Shown piece after piece: positions 52,929-61,897 of a DNA stretch of 64,000 nucleotides. Position 1 is the first letter of the stretch; each line of letters starts with the position of its first letter. This DNA is from Curtobacterium sp. MMLR14_010. Lineage in GTDB: Bacteria > Actinomycetota > Actinomycetes > Actinomycetales > Microbacteriaceae. The translations under genes were made by a program, and so were the position numbers. The stretch is taken from positions 320,161 to 384,160 of the forward strand of contig NZ_MJGV01000079.1 of the NCBI RefSeq assembly GCF_001865015.1, given 5' to 3'. The notes beneath the pieces are model-generated. The model saw only the letters and a list, made by a program, of their open reading frames with translations. It searched no databases and was not told the DNA's origin.

Positions 52929-55900
52929 TCACCTCACCGCCGTGACCGCCACCTTCGTCGCCGAGGTGGTCACGCGACCCGAGTCGTTGGTGAAGACGGC
53001 CCGGTACTGCCGGCCGTTCATCGCCGTCGTGGCGGTGAAGGTGTAGCTCGCCTTCGTCGCACCGACCTGGGTCACCCACGAGCGACCGCCGTTCGTGCTC
53101 CGTTGCCACTGCACCGTCGGCGTGGGGCTGCCGGAGGCCGCGGCGGACAGCGTGACCTTGGTGCCGGCCTTGACCGTCACCTTCGTCACGGGCTGCTTCG
53201 TCACGACCGGCTTGGCGGCGGTCGAGGTGACCGTGACCCTGCCGGCGGCACTCGTGTTGCCCGCCACGTCGGTGGCCCGGTAGCGGACGACCTTCGGGGT
53301 GTCGGACACGGTGACCCGACCCGAGTACGTCTTCCAGGTCGTGCCGTCCAGCGAGTACTGGACGGTCGCGACGCCGGAGAGCGCGTCCTCGGCGGTCAGG
53401 GTCAGCTGGCCCTTCGTCGCCGTCCCCGCCGTGACGGTGGGAGCGGTGCGGTCGATGCGGACGGTGGTCTCGAGCAGCTTCGAGATCGATCCGTCCGTGC
53501 CGACGGCCAGGGCACGGAGCTGGTGTTCGCCCTCGTCCGAGATCGTCACCGGGTCGGAGGCCGGGAGCAGTTCGCCCTGGTCGACCGACAGGTACAGGCG
53601 TGCGTCGTCGTCCGTGGACGTGACGCGGACCGTCACCGGCCCGGTGGACCACCCCGCGGCGTTCGGCTTCGGCGAGACGCCGACCGCGACGGACGGTCCG
53701 TCACCGGTCTGCTCGGTCAGGACCGCGCCCTTCGTCACCGACTGGTAGTCGACGAGGTCGGAGAACTGCGCGGTGTAGGGCTTCACCGAGATCCCGGAGA
53801 CGCCCTTCGCCTCGGCGAGCTGCTGGAAGCCAGCGGTCTGCGACGCGGTGGCGAGGATCCGGCTCGCGCTGCGCTGCAGGTCGCCCAGGCGCAGGTTGTA
53901 GCCGGTCGCCGGGTAGTTCCCGGTGACGGTGACCGTGTACGCCACGACCGGCGAGGTGGCGTCCGCCGGGTCCTGGTGCTGCACGCCGGTGACGGAGATC
54001 CCGGCCTTCTGCGCGGCAGTCAGCGTGGTGCCGGCGAGCAGCGCGGTGACGTCGGCGTAGGCGGCCTGGACGGAGGCGTACGGAGCGTTGGCCGCGTACG
54101 TCTCGTTGTTGATGGCGTCACGTGTCGTCGTCCCGGAGAGGGGCGTCTTCGTCAGGTCGGTCGTCGCGTCCACCGTGGTCGAGATCGACTGGGTGCCGGT
54201 CGCGGCGGGCGTCAGCCCGCCGAACTGCCAGGCGGTCGACGTCCGGGTGGGCGTGACGGTCCTCGTGTACGCGGGCAGGCCGGACACGTCGATGGTCGGA
54301 GCGACCTGCTTGAGGGCGTTGAGGACCTCGTTCGGGTTGCCGCCGGGCTCGATGAGGTCGTTGCCGGCGTACATCACACCGGTCGCCCCGGTGCGCGGTC
54401 CTGCACCCCAGTCGGTCATCACGGTGCCGGCGAAGCCCCACTCACCGCGGAGGACGTCCGTGTTGAGGTCGTAGCTCCCCGACGCGTACGTGCCGTTGAC
54501 CTTGTTGTACGAGGTCATCACGGCCATCGGCTGGGCGCTCTTCACGGCGATCTCGAACCCGCGCAGGTAGATCTCGCGGCTCGCCCGCTCGCTGACGACG
54601 TCGTTCGAGGTGGTCCGTGCGGTCTCCTGGTTGTTGCCGTAGAAGTGCTTGATCGTGACGCCGGCGCCGGGGATGCTCTGCACGCCCTTCGTCATGGCGG
54701 CCGCGGTCAGGCCGGTGAGCAGCGGGTCCTCGGAGTAGTACTCGAAGTTGCGCCCGTTGAGCGGGTCGCGGTGGATGTTCATGCCCGGTGCGAGCCAGAG
54801 CGCGACGCCGTACTCGGACATCTCCTGACCGACGGCGACACCGACCTCCTGGACGAGGTCCGGGTCCCAGGTCTGCGCGAGCAGGGTGCCGATCGGCCAC
54901 GCGGTGCCGAACTGGTAGGTCGCCGGGGTGGTCGACGTCTTCTGCGTGATGCGGAGTCCGGCGGGGCCGTCGGCGAGCGTCATGCCCGGCAGTCCGCGGT
55001 CCTCGTACTTCGCCGTCGTGTAGCCGGCGGCGCCGATCGCGGTCGCGGTGGTGCCGGCGGCGCTGGCACCCTCGACGATGTTCGCGAGCTGCGTGGCGCT
55101 GAGGCTCGCGACGAACTGCTGCATCGTGATCCGGCCGGTCTTCACGTCGAACAGCGTCGAGTTCGGCACGACGGCCACGGGCTCCGTCGTCTCACCGGTC
55201 TTCGGGGCGTAGGGCTTGCCCGTGCCCTCCCAGTCGGTGGTCGCGGCGTCCACGTACGCGGTCACCGAGGCGATGGTGTCGCCGTCGATCGCCGCGTAGG
55301 GCGAGTCGGCTGCGACGGGGACGTCCTGCTCCAGCTTCGACGCGTGGTCAGGAGCCGTGAAGCCGGTCGTGTCGAGCGGGATGACGGGGGCGTCGGCGAG
55401 CTGCTGCTCCTCCTCCGGGTACGACCAGAAGTCGGCCGGGTCGCTGGTGCGCTCGGTGGCCGGTCGCTGGTCGTCGAGCTCGTTGGCGAGCTGTTCCGTC
55501 GTGGTGGTGGCACCGAGCCGGAGCTTCGCGGCCACGCTGGTGTTCCGCGACGAGTCACCGACGCGGATGACGTAGTCACCGGCCTCCATGGTGTTCGCGG
55601 CCTTCGTCTCGTCGTAGGACGCCATGTCGGTGGTGTTGTACCGGATCGTCACGGTCTGCGACGCTCCGGGGGCCAGGCTGTCCGTCTTCGCGGAGCCGGC
55701 GAGCTGCTGGTACGGCTTGTCGAGACCGGTCTGCGGCGCGGAGAAGTACGTCTGGACGACGTCCTTGCCGGAGGCCTCGGTCCCGACGTTCGTGACGCGG
55801 GCCTTGACCGAGACGGTCGACATGTCCGCGGTGACGCCGAGCGGCTCCACCTGGAACTGCGTGTACGAGAGCCCGTAGCCGAACGGGTACTCGACGACGC

Positions 55901-56882
55901 TCGCCGGGTCCTGTGGGTCGAGCGAGCGGTACATCGAGTCGAACCAGCGGTAGCCGACGTAGATGCCCTCGCTGTACTGCTCCTCGGCGCTGTTGCCGTC
56001 GTTGTTCGCGAAGGTCGCTGCCGCCGGGTAGTACGAGTACTTCGAGGCCCAGGTGTCGGTGAGCTTGCCGGACGGCGTGACGGTGCCGTTGAGCACCTCG
56101 GTGAGTGCCGTGCCGGACTCCTGGCCCGCCTGGCTCATGAGCAGGATCGAGTCGAGCGGCTTGCCACCGTCCGGGTCGTTCGCCGACTTGTTGATGTCGT
56201 CGAAGAACGCCGTGTCGACGATCCCGCCGACGTTGAGGACGACGACGACCTTCCGGTACGTCTGCCCGATGATCTGCAGGTCGTCCTTCTCGGTGTCGGT
56301 CAGCTGGTAGTCGCCGGCGCCGGGGGAGCGGTCGCTGCCCTCACCGGAGTTCCGCGCGACGACGTAGACGGCGGTGTCGGTCGGTGCGGTGGGCTGCACG
56401 GTCGTCCGGGTGAGCCGCTGTTCCACCGAGGAGTAGTCGATGGAGGGGCCGAAGCCGCCGGCGTTGGCGGTGCCGTACTTGGTGTCGAAGGCGTTCTTCA
56501 CGGCGTCGGAGTACGCGGGGGCCGTGGTGATCTGGTAGCCGGCGTTCTGCAGACCCTGCCGGACCGAGATCGTGTAGCGGTTGTTGACGTTGCCCGAACC
56601 GGTGCCGCCCTTGACGGTGGCGTAGGCGCCGACGCCGTAGACGGCGACAGCGCCGTCCTTCGCCATCGGCAGCGCGTCGTCGTTGTTCTCGAGCAGGACC
56701 ATCCCCTGGCTTGCGGCGCGCTGACTCAGCGCGGCGTTCGCCTTCTCGAGTGGACCCTGGTTGGGGTTGGTGGTCGCGGCGTTCGCGAACCCGGCCCCGG
56801 TGACGACGAGCGCCCCCGTGACGCAGACCGCGAGTGCGGCCCTGACGGCGATCCGCGGGGATCGCCTGTTCTCCACATGCAT
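52929..56882 (-). CDS. Secreted circularly permuted GH3 beta-glycosidase with Ig tail
   Basis: 1317 residues. Signal peptide (1-36, ending GFANA). A GH3 C-terminal domain comes first (about 45-330; QGMVLLENNDDALPM), then an FN3-like module (about 340-470). The catalytic TIM-barrel domain follows at about 640-960, the reverse of most GH3 enzymes. The catalytic nucleophile is D824 in VMTDWG; K745-H746 in TIKHFYGNNQE are the paired substrate/acid-base region. After about 1000, an OmpL47-like beta domain (about 1150-1215) and an Ig-like domain (about 1230-1317) are likely surface-binding. It hydrolyses beta-glucosides or related plant polysaccharides; no other glycosidase is near. AGAGAGGA precedes this ATG; an in-frame start 51 bp upstream is less likely. 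Confidence 0.88.
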   Translation of the reverse strand: MHVENRRSPRIAVRAALAVCVTGALVVTGAGFANAATTNPNQGPLEKANAALSQRAASQGMVLLENNDDALPMAKDGAVAVYGVGAYATVKGGTGSGNVNNRYTISVRQGLQNAGYQITTAPAYSDAVKNAFDTKYGTANAGGFGPSIDYSSVEQRLTRTTVQPTAPTDTAVYVVARNSGEGSDRSPGAGDYQLTDTEKDDLQIIGQTYRKVVVVLNVGGIVDTAFFDDINKSANDPDGGKPLDSILLMSQAGQESGTALTEVLNGTVTPSGKLTDTWASKYSYYPAAATFANNDGNSAEEQYSEGIYVGYRWFDSMYRSLDPQDPASVVEYPFGYGLSYTQFQVEPLGVTADMSTVSVKARVTNVGTEASGKDVVQTYFSAPQTGLDKPYQQLAGSAKTDSLAPGASQTVTIRYNTTDMASYDETKAANTMEAGDYVIRVGDSSRNTSVAAKLRLGATTTTEQLANELDDQRPATERTSDPADFWSYPEEEQQLADAPVIPLDTTGFTAPDHASKLEQDVPVAADSPYAAIDGDTIASVTAYVDAATTDWEGTGKPYAPKTGETTEPVAVVPNSTLFDVKTGRITMQQFVASLSATQLANIVEGASAAGTTATAIGAAGYTTAKYEDRGLPGMTLADGPAGLRITQKTSTTPATYQFGTAWPIGTLLAQTWDPDLVQEVGVAVGQEMSEYGVALWLAPGMNIHRDPLNGRNFEYYSEDPLLTGLTAAAMTKGVQSIPGAGVTIKHFYGNNQETARTTSNDVVSERASREIYLRGFEIAVKSAQPMAVMTSYNKVNGTYASGSYDLNTDVLRGEWGFAGTVMTDWGAGPRTGATGVMYAGNDLIEPGGNPNEVLNALKQVAPTIDVSGLPAYTRTVTPTRTSTAWQFGGLTPAATGTQSISTTVDATTDLTKTPLSGTTTRDAINNETYAANAPYASVQAAYADVTALLAGTTLTAAQKAGISVTGVQHQDPADATSPVVAYTVTVTGNYPATGYNLRLGDLQRSASRILATASQTAGFQQLAEAKGVSGISVKPYTAQFSDLVDYQSVTKGAVLTEQTGDGPSVAVGVSPKPNAAGWSTGPVTVRVTSTDDDARLYLSVDQGELLPASDPVTISDEGEHQLRALAVGTDGSISKLLETTVRIDRTAPTVTAGTATKGQLTLTAEDALSGVATVQYSLDGTTWKTYSGRVTVSDTPKVVRYRATDVAGNTSAAGRVTVTSTAAKPVVTKQPVTKVTVKAGTKVTLSAAASGSPTPTVQWQRSTNGGRSWVTQVGATKASYTFTATTAMNGRQYRAVFTNDSGRVTTSATKVAVTAVR

Positions 56883-56983
56883 CGAGTTGTCCTCTCTGAC
56901 AACGTCGTACGCGTCGACCGTCACCCCCACCACGTCCCTGTGGCGAGGAGGCAGAACCGGTCTCGGCGTGGTTCTGACGGAAC

Positions 56984-57021
56984 AATCCCGGACCGTATTC
57001 GGGATTCGCGGAAGCTGTCAA
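56984..57021 (-). promoter_or_regulatory. GH3 gene promoter with an operator over the -10
   Basis: Minus strand TTGACA (57021-57016), 18 bp, TACGGT (56997-56992). The inverted repeat AATCCCG (56984-56990) and CGGGATT (57000-57006) overlaps the -10. The 5' leader of about 100 nt is one of the few here with a real untranslated region. The surrounding gap (56883-57227, 345 bp) holds this promoter, a half palindrome and a second palindrome, and no gene. Confidence 0.65.
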
Positions 57022-57061
57022 GGCTTCAAGACAGCGATCGGCCTGCTTTCAGGCATGGCAC

Positions 57062-57089
57062 GGACAGGAGGCCCGTGGCGACGCCGCCA
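57062..57089. repeat. Broken copy of the GGAGGC palindrome
   Basis: GGACAGGAGGCCCGTGGCG with a following ACGCCGCCA matches the left arm and loop of the terminator family, but the right arm is replaced by GGGTGCGCTCACTGG. It lies in the divergent gap upstream of both the GH3 and DUF genes, where no terminator is needed, so it looks like a decayed insertion. Confidence 0.6.
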
Positions 57090-57189
57090 GGGTGCGCTCA
57101 CTGGATGAACGGGTCACCTCCGGATCGGGTCCGATCGCCACCCCTGAACGGATCCTCGTGGCGAGTCGACGCGGGTCCCAAGTGGATGT

Positions 57190-57203
57190 CAGACGATCGT
57201 CTG
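57190..57203. promoter_or_regulatory. Palindrome before a small-protein gene
   Basis: CAGACGATCGTCTG is a perfect 14-bp palindrome 24 bp before the ATG at 57228. Symmetry and size fit a TetR-class operator. The regulator is not identified in the window. Confidence 0.45.
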
Positions 57204-57227
57204 GTGAACCACCCCGAGAGGATCCCG

Positions 57228-57722
57228 ATGCCGGCAAGCGACCCGACCACCAGCCACACGATCGCCGTCCCGCTCGGGCTGCCCGTGTTCGTGCACGCCC
57301 TGCGCTACACCGCGATGTACGGCCCGAAGCCGTTCGCCGAGGCGCTGCTGGTCTACCGCGACAACGGCACGTACACGATCCTCTCGCCCGGGGAGGACCA
57401 CCACGGCTGCTACGTCTCCGCCACCGAGGTCACCGTCGACGCACCGCCCCGCCACGTCGCCTTCATGTCGTGGCCGTCCTCGGACTGGGGCAGCAACGTC
57501 GCGGCGCACACCCTGACCTTCGCCGCGGACGCGGGCGCCTTCACGCAGGAGCTCCGGTTGCCGAGTGACGCGGTCCCGCGAGCGCAGCACGGCTACGCCG
57601 AACCCGTCCCGGAGGCGGAGCAGATCGACGTGACGGCCGGGTGGACCGAGCTCCGGCGGGCCCATGACGACGTGTTCGCAGCGCTCGCCGCCCGGGTGGC
57701 CGCGACCGCACCAGCCGGGTGA
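57228..57722 (+). CDS. Uncharacterised 164-residue protein
   Basis: 164 residues. No family recognised with confidence. It is beta-rich with TYTILSPGEDHHGCYVSATE and PPRHVAFMSWPSSDWGSNVA, and no TM or signal peptide. GAGAGGA, 6 nt before the ATG at 57228, supports this start over an in-frame upstream GTG. Confidence 0.6.
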   Translation: MPASDPTTSHTIAVPLGLPVFVHALRYTAMYGPKPFAEALLVYRDNGTYTILSPGEDHHGCYVSATEVTVDAPPRHVAFMSWPSSDWGSNVAAHTLTFAADAGAFTQELRLPSDAVPRAQHGYAEPVPEAEQIDVTAGWTELRRAHDDVFAALAARVAATAPAG

Positions 57723-57777
57723 GGCGACCGATCGACGTCCCGTGCAGCACCCGTGCCGCCGTGGGTAGGTTCGGCGC

Positions 57778-58284
57778 ATGGACACGACGAACCACGCGTC
57801 CGCGGACACCGAGCGCGGGCGGCACGAGACTCCCACGGAGCGCTGGGACCGCAACTGGGTCGACATCCAGCAGGAGCTCCGGATCATCCAGACCGGCACC
57901 CAGATCCTGGCGGGCTTCCTCCTCACCCTGCCGTTCCAGCAGCGCTTCGCGACCCTGACCGACGGGCAGCAGACGATCTACCTGGTGCTCGTCGTGCTCG
58001 CCGTCGTGGTCACCGTGGTCGCACTGTCCGCGGTCGCGACGCACCGGCTCGTGTTCCGCCAGCGGCAGAAGCACGACCTGGTCCGAGCCGGGAACGTGAT
58101 CCTGCTCACGGCGCTCATCGCGAGCGCCCTGCTCTTCGCCGGCACGGTGCTCTTCGTGTTCGACCTGGTGGTCGGGGATGCGGGCGGGGTCGTCGCGGGC
58201 GCAGCAGTCTTCGTGGGCACCGCGCTGCTCTGGACGGCGCTGCCGCTCTCGCTGCGCCGCACCCGCCGCGATGACGCCGGGTGA
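57778..58284 (+). CDS. DUF6328 small membrane protein
   Basis: 168 residues with four TM helices. The signature NWVDIQQELRIIQTGTQILA precedes GFLLTLPFQQRF and other TMs, then an RRTRRDDAG tail. It has the DUF6328 pattern common in actinobacteria. TAGGTT (57766-57771) is 6 nt before the ATG. Function unknown. Confidence 0.88.
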   Translation: MDTTNHASADTERGRHETPTERWDRNWVDIQQELRIIQTGTQILAGFLLTLPFQQRFATLTDGQQTIYLVLVVLAVVVTVVALSAVATHRLVFRQRQKHDLVRAGNVILLTALIASALLFAGTVLFVFDLVVGDAGGVVAGAAVFVGTALLWTALPLSLRRTRRDDAG

Positions 58285-58323
58285 GCGCGGATCGGCGCAT
58301 CGACTCGATCAGGATTCATCAGG

Positions 58324-58359
58324 CCGTATAAGGCTGGAGCTTATACGGGGTGATAAAGT
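58324..58359 (+). promoter_or_regulatory. AT-rich palindrome and leaderless promoter of the AAA ATPase
   Basis: CCGTATAAG (58324-58332) pairs perfectly with CTTATACGG (58340-58348) around GCTGGAG. An extended -10 (TG-A-TAAAGT, TAAAGT at 58354-58359) lies 7 nt before the ATG at 58367. The AT-rich palindrome in a GC-rich chromosome is unusual and is a plausible operator. Confidence 0.6.
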
Positions 58360-58366
58360 CTGATGG

Positions 58367-59569
58367 ATGGTGGACAACTCCTCTGGCATCAACCCGTTCC
58401 GCCCCGGAGCTGGTCGGGTCCCGCCCGAGCTCGCCGGACGCGACGCGCTGCTGGACACCGTCGACCGTTCGCTGCGCCAGGTCCTCGCGACGTCAGAGGG
58501 CGAACGACCGATCGTCATCTCCGGTCTCCGCGGGGTGGGCAAGACGGTGCTCTTGAACGAGATCGGCCGCCAGGCGCGTGAGACCCGTCGGTGGGCAGTC
58601 GTGAAGATCGAGGCGAGCGCCGGCCGGAGCCTCGGCCAGGCGATCGCCCGAGAACTCCACGGAGCGCTCCGGTCGACGCTCTCGGTGGGTGAGCACGCCA
58701 GGGAGCGCTTCGCGCGGGCGCTCAGGGTCTTCCGGTCGTTCCAGGTGTCTGTGGACCCGAGCGGTACCTACGGATTCGGGTTCGAGGTCGGGCCCGAGCC
58801 GGGCTATGCCGACAGTGGGGCACTCGAGCGTGACCTCGAAGACCTGCTGCGCGAGGTCGGTACCGCGTTCCGTGAACTCGACCAGGCGCTGCTCCTGATG
58901 GTCGACGAGCTCCAGGATGCCCCGAAGGCAGATCTCAACGCCCTGAACCTCGCACTGCACGCCCTCGGTCAGGAGCCCTCCCCGGTCCCGGTGATGATGG
59001 TGGGGACCGGCCTCCCGTCACTGCCTGCGGTCCTCGCTGATGCCACGAGCTACGCCGAGCGCCTCTACGACTACCGACGGCTCGACCTCCTGGACGACGC
59101 CGAGACCAGGGTCGCCCTCACCCGCCCGACCGATCGATCTGGGGTGGTGTGGGCCGCACCAGCACTCGACCGCGCAGTCGAGGCCATCGCCGGGTACCCG
59201 TACTTCGCGCAAGCGTGCGGCAAGCACGTCTGGGACGTCCGGGCGGAAGCGGGGCGGATCGGGCTCGAGGACGCGGAAGCAGGAGTGCTCCGTGCGCGCG
59301 ACGAAGTCGACCAGGGCCTCTACCAGTCACGCTGGGACCGCGCGACGCCGAAGCAACGCGAACTGCTCCTGGCGATGGCTGAGGACGGCGACGGGCCGTC
59401 GGCCATCCAGGACCTGGTCGCCCGGACCGGGAAACGACGGACGAGCGACCTCTCCGTGTCCCGCAACGAACTCATCAAGAACGGGCACGTCTTCGCCCCG
59501 GATCGCGGCTTCCTCGCCTTCACGGTGCCGGGGATGGCCGACTTCATCCACCGGACCGTCACCCCGTAG
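58367..59569 (+). CDS. AAA-family ATPase, standalone
   Basis: 400 residues. AAA_16-type Walker A is GLRGVGKTVLLNEI (about 54-66), Walker B ALLLMVDELQDAP with Asp-Glu (about 180). Sensor regions and a C-terminal winged-helix-like part follow (TPKQRELLLAMAEDGDGPSA, TGKRRTSDLSVSRNELIKNG), similar to Orc1/Cdc6-like or STAND-type NTPases. It uses somewhat more A/T-rich codons than its neighbours, in keeping with an accessory gene. No effector domain is obvious. It probably regulates or assembles another complex; Ku is convergent. Confidence 0.8.
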   Translation: MVDNSSGINPFRPGAGRVPPELAGRDALLDTVDRSLRQVLATSEGERPIVISGLRGVGKTVLLNEIGRQARETRRWAVVKIEASAGRSLGQAIARELHGALRSTLSVGEHARERFARALRVFRSFQVSVDPSGTYGFGFEVGPEPGYADSGALERDLEDLLREVGTAFRELDQALLLMVDELQDAPKADLNALNLALHALGQEPSPVPVMMVGTGLPSLPAVLADATSYAERLYDYRRLDLLDDAETRVALTRPTDRSGVVWAAPALDRAVEAIAGYPYFAQACGKHVWDVRAEAGRIGLEDAEAGVLRARDEVDQGLYQSRWDRATPKQRELLLAMAEDGDGPSAIQDLVARTGKRRTSDLSVSRNELIKNGHVFAPDRGFLAFTVPGMADFIHRTVTP

Positions 59570-59596
59570 GCACTCGCGACCGTGCGGAGAGGCCGC

Positions 59597-60571
59597 CTAA
59601 CTGGCCTGCTTCTTCGCCGCTGGCTTCTTGGCGGGGGCCTTCGCAGCCGGAGTCTTCTTCGCAGCAGGCTTCTTCGCCGGGGCCTTCTTCGCGGGCGCCT
59701 TCTTCGTCTCCGTGTCCGAAGCGGCGCCGGAGCCGGATGCAGACGACCGCGAGCTGCCTGATGAACGCGACCCCGAGCCTCCCGTCCGCTTCTTGTCCAC
59801 GGACGCGCGCAGCGCCGCCATCAGGTCGATGACGTCACCGCCCTCGTCGTCGTCGGATGCAGCCGGCTCGCCGAAGGTCTCGGCGGTGTCGACGTCGTCG
59901 CCGGACTCGAGCTTGGCGTCGATGAGCTGCTGGAGTTCGGCCTGGTACTCGTCGGTGTAGCGGTCGGGGTCGAAGTCCGTCGACATGCTCTCGACGAGGG
60001 ACGACGACATCTTCAGCTCGTTCGCGCTCACCTTGACCGACGTGTCGAGCGCCTTGAAGTCGGCGGACCGGACCTCGTCGCCCCACAGCAGGCCCTGCAG
60101 GAGCAGCACGTCGTCGTGGACGCGGAGCACGCCGAGGCGGGTCTTCTGGCGGAGCGTGAACTGCACGACGGCGAGACGGTCCGTCTCCTCGAGGGTGCGC
60201 CGGAGCAGGACGTACGCCTTCGGGGACCGGGAGTCGGGTTCGAGGTAGTAGGTCTTCTCGAACATCATCGGGTCGACCTGCTCGACGGGCACGAACTCGA
60301 GGACCTCGATCTCGTGCGACTGCTCCTGGGGCAGCTTCTTGAAGTCGTCGGCGGTGAGGACGACGGTCTTCTCGCCGTCGTCGTAGGCGCGCTCGATGTC
60401 GGCGTACTCGACCTCGTGCCCGAGCTCGCACACCCGCTTGTACCGGATGCGGGCCTTGTCCTCGTCGTGGACCTGGTGCATGGAGACGTCGTGGGTCTCG
60501 GTGGCGGCGTAGACCTTGATCGGCACGTTGACGAGCCCGAACGCGATGGAGCCCTTCCAGATCGACCTCAT
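59597..60571 (-). CDS. ku: Non-homologous end-joining protein Ku
   Basis: 324 residues. The Ku core (about 1-260) begins MRSIWKGSIAFGLVNVPIKV and includes KRVCELGHEVEYADIERAYD. The C-terminal tail (about 285-324) is a Lys-Ala-Pro repeat (KKAPAKKAPAKKPAAKK) of the extended type. It binds DNA ends as a dimer and recruits LigD in stationary phase and spores. The partner ligase is not in the window. The tail is the Lys-rich DNA-binding extension of actinobacterial Ku. Confidence 0.93.
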   Translation of the reverse strand: MRSIWKGSIAFGLVNVPIKVYAATETHDVSMHQVHDEDKARIRYKRVCELGHEVEYADIERAYDDGEKTVVLTADDFKKLPQEQSHEIEVLEFVPVEQVDPMMFEKTYYLEPDSRSPKAYVLLRRTLEETDRLAVVQFTLRQKTRLGVLRVHDDVLLLQGLLWGDEVRSADFKALDTSVKVSANELKMSSSLVESMSTDFDPDRYTDEYQAELQQLIDAKLESGDDVDTAETFGEPAASDDDEGGDVIDLMAALRASVDKKRTGGSGSRSSGSSRSSASGSGAASDTETKKAPAKKAPAKKPAAKKTPAAKAPAKKPAAKKQAS

Positions 60572-60738
60572 CACCACATGATGCCCGCGTGCGCGTGGGA
60601 GCGCGCGGCCGGGTGCGCCGAGGGGCCACCTCGGCGCTCGGCGCGGAGTCTCAGTGGCTGCACGGAGGCGCGGGGGTGCCGAGCGCGTCAGCCTCGGACG
60701 ATGCTGATCCCGAACGCTCCGACCTCCCGCGGTGTCCT

Positions 60739-61689
60739 GTGACCGCGCCGACGGCACCGGCCGCCTCCGCTCCCGCCCGCCCCTCGTTCCGCGTCTGGGT
60801 GCAGGGTGCCCGACCGCGCACCCTGCCGCTCAGCGCCGTGTCGGTGATCGTCGGAACGGGTGTCGCCGTCGCCGGTGACCGGGACGGCGTCGGCGGGTAC
60901 CTCGGACGGGACCACCACCTGCTCGTCGCGGTCCTCTGCCTGGTCGTGGCGCTGTGCCTCCAGATCGGCGTGAACTACACGAACGACTACTCCGACGGCG
61001 TCCGCGGCACGGACGCGTACCGGGTCGGCCCGCCACGCCTGACCGGCGCCGGCCAGGCGACCCCGCGTGCGGTCCTCGTGGTCGGGCTGGCGTTCTTCGC
61101 GGTCGCGGCCGTCGCGGGCCTGACGATCGTGCTGGTCACCCAGCTCTGGTGGATGCTCGCGGTCGGGGCCGTCGCGATCGTCGCCGCGTGGTTCTACACC
61201 GGTGGCGCGCGGCCCTACGGGTACCGGGCGCTCGGCGAGGTCGCCGTCTTCCTGTTCTTCGGCATCGCCGCGGTGGTCGGGACGCAGTTCGTCCAGATCG
61301 GGCACACCACGCTGACCGGCTGGGTGAGCGCTGCGGCCATCGGGCTCTTCGCGTGCGGGGTCCTGATGGTGAACAACATCCGCGACATCGAACCGGACCG
61401 GGCGGCCGGCAAGCGGACCCTGGCGGTCGTCGTCGGTCGGGGAGCGGCCCGGGTGCTCTTCGCCGTGTTCATGCTCGCGCCGTACGTGCTGCTCGTGGTG
61501 CCGGTCCTCGACGCGCCGCTCGCGCTGATCACCCTCGCCTCGCTCGTGCTGGCCGTGCCGGCGGTCCGGATCGGGACCAGGGCGGTCCAGCCGCTCGCGC
61601 TCGTGAAGTCGCTCCAGCTGTCGTCGACGACGTCGCTCGCCTTCGGGGTGCTGCTCAGCGTGGCGCTCGTCATCCACCACGCGAGCTGA
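60739..61689 (+). CDS. menA: 1,4-dihydroxy-2-naphthoate polyprenyltransferase
   Basis: 316 residues, UbiA superfamily with about eight TM helices. The aspartate-rich motifs NYTNDYSDGVRGTDA and NNIRDIEPDRAAGKRTLAV bind Mg-pyrophosphate. LTGAGQATPRAV is typical of MenA. It prenylates 1,4-dihydroxy-2-naphthoate to demethylmenaquinone. Other men genes are not in the window. The GTG at 60739 is the first in-frame start near the conserved N-terminus. It is divergent from ku (167-bp gap). Confidence 0.9.
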   Translation: MTAPTAPAASAPARPSFRVWVQGARPRTLPLSAVSVIVGTGVAVAGDRDGVGGYLGRDHHLLVAVLCLVVALCLQIGVNYTNDYSDGVRGTDAYRVGPPRLTGAGQATPRAVLVVGLAFFAVAAVAGLTIVLVTQLWWMLAVGAVAIVAAWFYTGGARPYGYRALGEVAVFLFFGIAAVVGTQFVQIGHTTLTGWVSAAAIGLFACGVLMVNNIRDIEPDRAAGKRTLAVVVGRGAARVLFAVFMLAPYVLLVVPVLDAPLALITLASLVLAVPAVRIGTRAVQPLALVKSLQLSSTTSLAFGVLLSVALVIHHAS

Positions 61690-61897
61690 CCGCCGGCCGA
61701 AGGGCAGCTGCGCGGTCGCGCCACGCCCCGTGCGCCCCTCGTCTCGCACACCCGACCCCCGCCCGCCTCAGTGGTCCCACGCAGGTCCCACACCCGCTCC
61801 GCACCCTGTACGTCCTCCAATACGGAGTGGCACTCGACTGCCGTAACGTGATCCATCGAATCACAGGGTCTCCTGTGAACGGGGAGAGGGCAGCACG

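Noticed and set aside
52812..57722. A 1636-residue plus-strand frame over the GH3 gene
   Set aside because: It lies opposite the well-supported GH3 gene; only its last 164 residues are real protein (start 57228).
59774..59790. Another GGAGGC terminator inside ku (GAGCCTCCCGTCC)
   Set aside because: It is coding sequence for a Gly/Ser-rich linker, with no inverted partner.
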